Shown: piece after piece, positions 58,571-64,000 of the stretch
How the letters are laid out: each line of letters begins with the position of its first letter
Numbering within the stretch: the stretch's first letter is position 1
Program-made: the position numbers and the translations under genes
Source of the DNA: JAACEU01 sp043816165
GTDB lineage: Bacteria; Patescibacteriota; Gracilibacteria; UBA1369; LOWO2-01-FULL-3
NCBI GenBank assembly: GCA_043816165.1
Contig: JBDRIE010000027.1
Location: 34,343 to 98,342, forward strand
Length of the DNA: 64,000 nucleotides
Direction of reading: 5' to 3'
The notes under the pieces: model-generated
Databases searched by the model: none
Told to the model about the DNA's origin: nothing
The model's input: the letters and a program-made list of their open reading frames with translations, nothing else

Positions 58571-59650
58571 ATGAAAACTCCGAGAGACAATAAATTAGAC
58601 GATTATCCATCAGACAGAGCAGAAACTCCTATAGTTTCTTCATTCAGTGGCCAAGCCGCACAAACAGATCCGGAATATAGACCTAATATTAAAACACCAT
58701 TAATAATAGGGCTTGAAATAGATGCAATAATGTCTGAAGGAATGTCTGAAGATCCAGCCACGCCACGCACAGCTAATGAAATAATTGAAATAAATGAAAT
58801 AATTGAAGAATTATTACTCCTAAGTAACTTATCTCAACAACAAATTTACGACTCTTTACTCGAGGAAATGGACAAAACCAACTCAGATGATGCTCAATTG
58901 TTATGGGATACCGGTATCGAATATACGAACGAAATTATTAAACAAGCATTTGCTAGTCTTAAAGACAACCTTAGAGAAAAAGGAGAAAGAGTTCGTGAAC
59001 AACAACTTCTTTCAAATCTCCAGTTTTGTTGGCAAAAAGTTCTTTCCAAGGAAGGTAAATTACTTATCATTAAAGAAATGCGAGCCCTTATCAAGGGCAC
59101 TGACGACAATGATCTCAAAAAAAGACTATTTGAGGGATTCGTACTAAGTATTATTAATTCAATAAGCCAGGACAATGAAGTTCCTTGTATAGAGATTTCA
59201 GATATAATGCTGAAAAATCTAAACAAAGCAAAAGCCACAAGAGATGATAGCCCGAAACCATTTCCTAAAAAAATCTCTCTAGAAATACTTCTACCATCAG
59301 ATAAAACTTATATGGAAATCCATGGCCTTCTATCATCAAAAAAATCAAGCACCGCTGGAAATGAACACATAATTGCAGAAGTAATGCTTGAAATACTCGA
59401 ACAAGACTTTTTCACAGACGAACAATGGGAAAAAATCATCCAAAACGGCGATCAAAAAGAATATATAAGAATATGCAATAAACTATATAAAGAAGCCAGA
59501 AATCAAGTACTAGAAAGAGCAAACGGAGAAATGGTTATGCCTTCATCAGAAATACTCACAGCTTATGCCAGAGCATGGAATGAAATAATCTATCCCCGCC
59601 TACTTGTTTGGGGAGAAATTCTCTATTCGGACCTGCTTTTACCAAATTAG
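58571..59650 (+). CDS. Helical protein of unknown function, 359 residues, related to the next gene
   Basis: Soluble, mostly helical, no signal peptide or membrane segment. The N-terminal 60 residues are disordered and Pro/Thr-rich. The middle segment (FASLKDNLREKGERVREQQL to KEMRALIKGTDDNDLKKRLF) aligns by eye with ALSFKNLKAEIARSINFDEI to HEFHALVKSIKNPNKCKIIM of the downstream protein. The C-terminal MPSSEILTAYARAW resembles IPPEILSRYS at the end of that protein. The two are therefore probable paralogues. No family recognised. Confidence 0.7.
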   Translation: MKTPRDNKLDDYPSDRAETPIVSSFSGQAAQTDPEYRPNIKTPLIIGLEIDAIMSEGMSEDPATPRTANEIIEINEIIEELLLLSNLSQQQIYDSLLEEMDKTNSDDAQLLWDTGIEYTNEIIKQAFASLKDNLREKGERVREQQLLSNLQFCWQKVLSKEGKLLIIKEMRALIKGTDDNDLKKRLFEGFVLSIINSISQDNEVPCIEISDIMLKNLNKAKATRDDSPKPFPKKISLEILLPSDKTYMEIHGLLSSKKSSTAGNEHIIAEVMLEILEQDFFTDEQWEKIIQNGDQKEYIRICNKLYKEARNQVLERANGEMVMPSSEILTAYARAWNEIIYPRLLVWGEILYSDLLLPN

Positions 59651-59659
59651 TCAATCCTC

Positions 59660-59687
59660 TTGACTTTTCCGTCATTTATTGTAATAT
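59660..59687 (+). promoter_or_regulatory. Promoter of the 569-residue gene
   Basis: TTGACT (59660-59665), a 16-bp spacer and TAATAT (59682-59687). The leader is about 22 nt with no Shine-Dalgarno sequence. Confidence 0.6.
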
Positions 59688-59715
59688 ATCCACTATTTTT
59701 ACGTTGAAAGTATAT

Positions 59716-61425
59716 ATGACCAATAATAGAATTGCACAACCAGGCGGAAACCCCCCGGAAACCAGAAAAGAGCGCTTAGCAACGACTCTCTATAAAAAAT
59801 GTTTAAGCTCGGCTACTAAACTCACCTACAGAGACAGAGAAGCATTAGAAGAAATGAGTTCAGACGTGCTTATTCAGGCATTGTTTAAAGATTTAAAGGA
59901 CGTTGCGTATGCAGAAGAAGATTTTATTGGTAGATATTACCAAATAATTAGTGATTATCTCGAAGAACAACTAAGAAATACACACACGGAAGATGAACGG
60001 GAAAGATTTCAATTTCTTAGAGTCGTTAAAACATATCTTCTACCAAAATTAGAAACTCTCGCCAGAGGAGCTAGAGAAAAAGGAACCCAAAGAAATGAAG
60101 CTACATTAGAATCAATAATTGCTAAATGGACAGATCAATTCGGAAAATATGAATCTTTAACTACAGACCCAAAAATACCGATTGTAGATGTTGCATTAGG
60201 CAGCACAAGAACTTCTCTGGGATTACCGGTTATCTCACCGAAACTACCAGCTCAACCGGCAAAACCTGTAGAACAATATAATAAACCCGGAACAGTATTT
60301 GGAATGCCGGCATATGACCCACCAACCACTCCTTCAAAAACAAAAGCACACGAACCCGTACGCACTTCCTCAGGAGCTGAAATTTCCCTGGAACAAGTTG
60401 GTTTTGGAAAACCAGCACCATTTCCTCAACGACAAAAACCAGCCACAGAACCGGGAATCCCAGCTAAAGAATCCACAGCCATATTACCAGTCCTAAACGC
60501 ACTACGAAATGCCACAAAAGTAGAAGAATTGATAGCTTCTACAATAACAGACTTGCCTCCAAAACATGACCCCTCTATCCTAAGACAACAAAAAGACTTC
60601 GAAATGTACAACAATCCAAATTACACAATTTTGAGCATTTTAAAAGCATCTAACGAACAATCAAAAGACGAATGGGAAATAACCAGGAGAAATCTCCAGG
60701 AAGCAATGGCATTAAGCTTCAAAAACTTAAAAGCAGAAATCGCAAGGTCTATAAATTTCGACGAAATACTCCAACAAAAAGCACTAGAATGCATAAGAAA
60801 CGCCTTCGAAAAAGTTGGAGATCCGCAATGCAGAAAAAGAGTTATTCATGAATTTCACGCCTTAGTCAAATCAATAAAAAACCCGAACAAATGTAAAATA
60901 ATTATGCAAATATTCGAATCAGCACTGTCAAACAGACCGGAGTTCGAACAACCAATAAAACCATCAGAAAGAATGCAAAAAGTTTACAAACAAAGCGGAA
61001 TAAAAGCTCCAAAAATGGCTTCGCCATCAGCATTCACACAAACCCAAGAAACACTAAACGAAGCAGAACTAGCCGAAATGCCGGAAAATATACGAAAGTC
61101 ACTACGACGATTATTCACATTATCTCAAACGCTTGGATTGGATAATATGCCAATGAGTGGAACGGTTTCACAGAGCATCGCAAGTATGAAAGACCAAGAC
61201 TTCGAAATGATGTGCCATCAAACACTAAATCTTTTAAAGATTGTTGACGAAAAAACAGGAGGAATCACGAATCCCAAAACATGGATCGGACAAGGCCGAA
61301 AAACAAGAAAATTTATTGCGAAACTAAAAGCAGTAATCCCCGCACAACTGGCAATAATGGAGCAATTACTTGACTCCAAAGGAGATCTATTCATACCTCC
61401 AGAAATCCTTAGCCGGTATTCTTGA
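59716..61425 (+). CDS. Helical protein of unknown function, 569 residues, paralogue of the preceding gene
   Basis: I start at the ATG at 59716 (MTNNRIAQPGGNPPETRKER), 36 codons inside a longer frame that runs back over the previous gene and the promoter. Three helical blocks (about 20-160, 300-410 and 435-565) are separated by Pro/Thr/Lys-rich linkers. Block two resembles the middle of the preceding protein. SRY before a terminal Ser and the TGA stop end the gene. It has no signal peptide. Its last 17 bp overlap the convergent coiled-coil gene. A structural or partner-binding role is possible but not shown. Confidence 0.7.
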   Translation: MTNNRIAQPGGNPPETRKERLATTLYKKCLSSATKLTYRDREALEEMSSDVLIQALFKDLKDVAYAEEDFIGRYYQIISDYLEEQLRNTHTEDERERFQFLRVVKTYLLPKLETLARGAREKGTQRNEATLESIIAKWTDQFGKYESLTTDPKIPIVDVALGSTRTSLGLPVISPKLPAQPAKPVEQYNKPGTVFGMPAYDPPTTPSKTKAHEPVRTSSGAEISLEQVGFGKPAPFPQRQKPATEPGIPAKESTAILPVLNALRNATKVEELIASTITDLPPKHDPSILRQQKDFEMYNNPNYTILSILKASNEQSKDEWEITRRNLQEAMALSFKNLKAEIARSINFDEILQQKALECIRNAFEKVGDPQCRKRVIHEFHALVKSIKNPNKCKIIMQIFESALSNRPEFEQPIKPSERMQKVYKQSGIKAPKMASPSAFTQTQETLNEAELAEMPENIRKSLRRLFTLSQTLGLDNMPMSGTVSQSIASMKDQDFEMMCHQTLNLLKIVDEKTGGITNPKTWIGQGRKTRKFIAKLKAVIPAQLAIMEQLLDSKGDLFIPPEILSRYS

Positions 61426-61813
61426 TCTCTTTCCCATTCACAAAAATCCGCATAGAAGGAGCGGCCTGTATTTTCATCAAACCCTCTTCCTCCTTCACAT
61501 CTATTTCAAAAGGTTTCATGGGAACCGTCTGAAGTAAATCAAACAATTTCTTCCTACCATTAGCCAAATCCTCCTCCGCTTTCAACCTAATCTCCCTAAG
61601 TTCATTATAAAATTCGCTTTCCTTCAAATCCTCCAGAGCTTCATCCTCCATATCTTTTACCTGCAATCGCATGTCCTTTAGTCCCCTCTTCAGCTCTATA
61701 TACTGCTCGTCTTCAATCTTTTCCTCTGAACGCATATCTTTTTTGACATCACGCAATTTTTCTTCGAGTTTGCGAACTTCCTGAATTGCTAATTGAATCT
61801 TGTCATGAATCAT
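61409..61813 (-). CDS. Coiled-coil protein of unknown function
   Basis: 134 residues starting at MIHDKIQLAIQEVRKLEEKL, an ATG 13 codons inside a longer frame. Residues about 5-95 form a highly charged coiled coil (KKDMRSEEKIEDEQYIELKR). The end is a short beta segment (MKIQAAPSMRIFVNGKEI). No family recognised. TTACC, a near match to the TAACC signal, lies 12 nt before the ATG. Confidence 0.6.
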   Translation of the reverse strand: MIHDKIQLAIQEVRKLEEKLRDVKKDMRSEEKIEDEQYIELKRGLKDMRLQVKDMEDEALEDLKESEFYNELREIRLKAEEDLANGRKKLFDLLQTVPMKPFEIDVKEEEGLMKIQAAPSMRIFVNGKEIKNTG

Positions 61814-61940
61814 AGTTTTGAATAAGGTAATAAAGTAGATCAATTTAAACACACTAAGTCATTTTTTTGAATATGAAATCACCACTTATTCAAGAATTAC
61901 TCTCTAAGCACGAACTATACCAAATTTACCCATAAAACTA

Positions 61941-61969
61941 TTGTTGTATAATTCTTTTCATGCTATAAT
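61941..61969 (+). promoter_or_regulatory. Promoter of the LamG-SLH gene
   Basis: TTGTTG (61941-61946), a 17-bp spacer and TATAAT (61964-61969), followed by an A-rich leader of about 35 nt with no Shine-Dalgarno sequence. Confidence 0.65.
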
Positions 61970-62011
61970 AATAAGAACAAAAAATAAAAACAAAAACTAA
62001 ATCCTATTTTA

Positions 62012-63634
62012 ATGGGAAAATTAAGAGATAAGCTAATATCAATTCTTAAGCGGAGCAAAGGCTACAAATACCTTCCGCATATAATTGTTACAACCGCTTT
62101 CGTAATGAGCTTTGCGGTTGTTACCGCGGTCAATCCCGTAAAAGGATTGATCAGTACACTTTCCGTAACGTCAGACAATCCACATCTTGTAGGTTACTGG
62201 CCTCTTGATAGTAGCGCTGAAGATGCATCTGGAAATGGCAATGACGGAACTGTTTCAGGTGCTGTTTTCGTTTACGGCGGACATGATGACAAAGCACTTT
62301 ATTTTGATGGTAGGGATGACGTATTAACTACAGAACTCGAAATTGATGAATCTTCCGATTCCTCAGGAGGCACATTTGCAGCCTGGGTAAAAACAGAAGC
62401 ATACCCAACATGGAAGACAACGGAAAGGAGTGCAATAATCAGTACCGATGAAGGTGGATATGCATGGTCCTTGATGCTACACAACAGCAACTGGAGTTAT
62501 TACAACGGCACCGAAGAAGAAACACCGGATACAGCAGAAGCGGAACTAGACACGTGGACACACTTGGCTGTCGTTCTCGACCCAACTGCAAATAATGGAA
62601 GCGGTGCATCATCTTTCTACGTAAACGGAGTAAAAGTACACGAAGGAGAAATGGGATACAAAAACTCAAGCAACACGGTCAGATTTGGAGACAGTGCCCT
62701 CTACAATGAAAACTTCAAAGGACGTATTGATGAAATTTATATTTACGACATTCCGCTAAGTGGTTCTGAAGTCTACTCGCTTTACTCCGGAAACGAAGTA
62801 ATACCGAACGACAGTGATGATAATGACAGTAACGTTGATGACAACGCCATCATTATCGACGGAGGCAACGATAGCAACAATGATAGCATGATTGATGACA
62901 GCGCCAACGATAACGCCATCATTATTGATAGTGGCGTTGAAGCTGAAGCTGAAGTTGACGACAATGACAACAACATCATCATCGACGACGGTGATTACGA
63001 AGAATACAAAGACAAAATAACAAGCGGTATCTGTACAGAAAAATGGGCAAACAACACCATGTGGTTTTCAGATGTGGATTCAAGCCACCCATTCTTCATT
63101 CCCGCAATGTTTGTAGGATATTATGGAATTTTTGATGGCTATTCCGATGGAACATTCAAGCCGGATATCTCAATAAACAGGGCGGAAACCGCCAAAGTTG
63201 TACTCGCAGGATTCGGTTATGAAATAGATCCTGGTCCCAGCACAAATGCGGGATTCTGGGATGTTGATAAGAATGCTTGGTATATGCCTTACGTTTATAC
63301 TGCAAACAAATATGGAATAATGACCGGCAATGACGACGGAAGCATGAGCCCCGGAGGCACCGTTAATCGTGCAGAGCTCTTGAGAATCTTCCTGGAATCT
63401 GCAAATGCCAACGTAACAGAATGTAAAAGCTCACCTTATCCTAATGTTGCCGCCAAATCTTGGTACTGTAAATACGCGCAATTCGCGAAGGAGCACGAAT
63501 TACTTATTGAATCTCCTGACGGCAATTTCCATCCTGATGTACCAATGACACGAGCCGATGTAGCATACCTATTCTACAGCTACAACAAAGCTTGGTGCGC
63601 AAGCATTTTCGAACTTGTTCAGGGAAATGACTAG
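62012..63634 (+). CDS. Secreted LamG-like jelly-roll and SLH protein
   Basis: 540 residues. A basic start (MGKLRDKLISILKRSKGYKY) and a hydrophobic stretch (about 22-45) form a long signal peptide or anchor. Residues about 55-250 are a concanavalin/LamG jelly roll: LVGYWPLDSSAEDASGNGND, ALYFDGRDDVLTT, FAAWVKTEAYP, DTWTHLAVVLD and FKGRIDEIYIYDIPLSGSEV. A low-complexity Asp/Asn/Ile linker (about 255-330) leads to three SLH units (INRAETAKVVLAGFGYEIDP, TVNRAELLRIFLESANANVT, MTRADVAYLFYSYN). The jelly roll usually binds glycans, so it is likely a surface lectin anchored by SLH. Confidence 0.88.
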   Translation: MGKLRDKLISILKRSKGYKYLPHIIVTTAFVMSFAVVTAVNPVKGLISTLSVTSDNPHLVGYWPLDSSAEDASGNGNDGTVSGAVFVYGGHDDKALYFDGRDDVLTTELEIDESSDSSGGTFAAWVKTEAYPTWKTTERSAIISTDEGGYAWSLMLHNSNWSYYNGTEEETPDTAEAELDTWTHLAVVLDPTANNGSGASSFYVNGVKVHEGEMGYKNSSNTVRFGDSALYNENFKGRIDEIYIYDIPLSGSEVYSLYSGNEVIPNDSDDNDSNVDDNAIIIDGGNDSNNDSMIDDSANDNAIIIDSGVEAEAEVDDNDNNIIIDDGDYEEYKDKITSGICTEKWANNTMWFSDVDSSHPFFIPAMFVGYYGIFDGYSDGTFKPDISINRAETAKVVLAGFGYEIDPGPSTNAGFWDVDKNAWYMPYVYTANKYGIMTGNDDGSMSPGGTVNRAELLRIFLESANANVTECKSSPYPNVAAKSWYCKYAQFAKEHELLIESPDGNFHPDVPMTRADVAYLFYSYNKAWCASIFELVQGND

Positions 63635-63635
63635 T

Positions 63636-64000
63636 TTAGACAAAGTATCCAACCCAGCTCAAATATCCTCCTAGCCCCAACATAACAATACCGGCAACAG
63701 TCAGAAGTCCTTTGCTATATAGAGATTCAGCGAACTTCATGAATTGTTTTGGCGCAAGCAGCATCAACACTCCCTTTAGAATTGCCAAACAAGCAAACAC
63801 GCTAACGATTATTTCGTTTACGCTAGACCAAAGATTGTGCTTCATAATAATAAGCAATCCAATAAGCAAGCTCATCATTCCCATAATCATAACAAAAATA
63901 GGAGATTCCTTGCTAATGTTTTTCAGTCCACCAAGGAAATAGTCGAGGTTAACCACAAACCCGAGCCCAAGCACAAAAAGGATTGGCCCAACCAGCTTGA
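63636..64000 (-). CDS. Multi-pass membrane protein, N-terminus outside the window
   Basis: The minus-strand frame is open to the right edge (KLVGPILFVLGLGFVVNLDY before the possible GTG starts), so the start lies beyond the window. At least 121 residues with four hydrophobic segments (about 1-20, 35-58, 63-90 and 98-118). Function unknown. One base separates it from the convergent LamG-SLH gene. Confidence 0.65.
   Translation of the reverse strand, partial: KLVGPILFVLGLGFVVNLDYFLGGLKNISKESPIFVMIMGMMSLLIGLLIIMKHNLWSSVNEIIVSVFACLAILKGVLMLLAPKQFMKFAESLYSKGLLTVAGIVMLGLGGYLSWVGYFV

Noticed and set aside
59608..59715. Longer start of the 569-residue protein
   Set aside because: The extra 36 codons overlap the previous gene and the promoter in a different frame.
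1963..61425. Possible UGA=glycine recoding (Gracilibacteria/Absconditabacteria code)
   Set aside because: TGA ends tpiA, the HNH gene, the FecR-domain gene and the 569-residue gene at sensible positions, and conserved genes have no in-frame TGA.
1..64000. tRNA, rRNA, insertion sequences, CRISPR arrays and riboswitches
   Set aside because: Scanning by eye found no T-loop/acceptor pattern, transposase signature, spaced direct repeats or known aptamer core; a covariance-model search would be needed to exclude small RNAs.

Overview
The window is an AT-rich, densely coded bacterial chromosome segment with no rRNA, tRNA, CRISPR array, transposase or phage gene that I could find. Housekeeping genes (dnaA, groS-groL, pyrH-frr-rseP, gatC-gatA, holA, recO, ftsX, rny, mltG, rplY) alternate with large surface proteins. 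Six S-layer-homology (SLH) proteins and the absence of any outer-membrane assembly gene point to a monoderm with an S-layer-like surface. The compact gene set, a stand-alone riboflavin kinase, an archaeal-type triosephosphate isomerase and the SLH, FG-GAP and lamin-tail proteins suggest the Candidate Phyla Radiation (Patescibacteria), most likely Peregrinibacteria or Gracilibacteria. That placement is inference. TGA is used as a stop (tpiA, the HNH gene, the FecR gene, the 569-residue gene), so the UGA=glycine code is not in use.

Layout. 1-2.7 kb: partial Mur ligase, riboflavin kinase, O-antigen-ligase-like protein and archaeal-type tpiA. 2.7-15.4 kb: two giant genes of unknown function (2493 and 1697 residues) behind one strong promoter and closed by a hairpin terminator. 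15.4-24.8 kb: HNH protein, holA, a TrmB-like regulator, gatCA, an FAD-synthetase-like protein, ftsX, recO and a RelA-type synthetase. 24.8-34.7 kb: surface proteins, a membrane pyrophosphatase and rplY. 34.8-45 kb: lemA-htpX-ybaB-mltG, a FecR-domain protein, dnaA and pyrH-frr-rseP. 45-50 kb: three unknown small genes, a small membrane ORF too short for routine ORF calling, groS-groL under a CIRCE operator, and rny. 50-64 kb: lamin-tail/PKD protein, SLH proteins, an AI-2E-type permease, a conjugation-type ATPase, a pair of related unknown helical proteins and a LamG-SLH protein.

Expression signals are unusual. I see essentially no Shine-Dalgarno sequences. Eleven genes instead carry the pentamer TAACC exactly 8-10 nt before the ATG. 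In three of them (groS, lemA, the 76-residue gene) a good promoter lies upstream so that TAACC falls inside the 5' leader. Another group has a -10 hexamer only 6-10 nt before the start codon and looks leaderless. Convergent genes abut or overlap by up to 47 bp, with no terminator between them.

The least explained parts are the giant two-gene locus, the TAACC translation signal and the helical protein pair at 58.5-61.4 kb.
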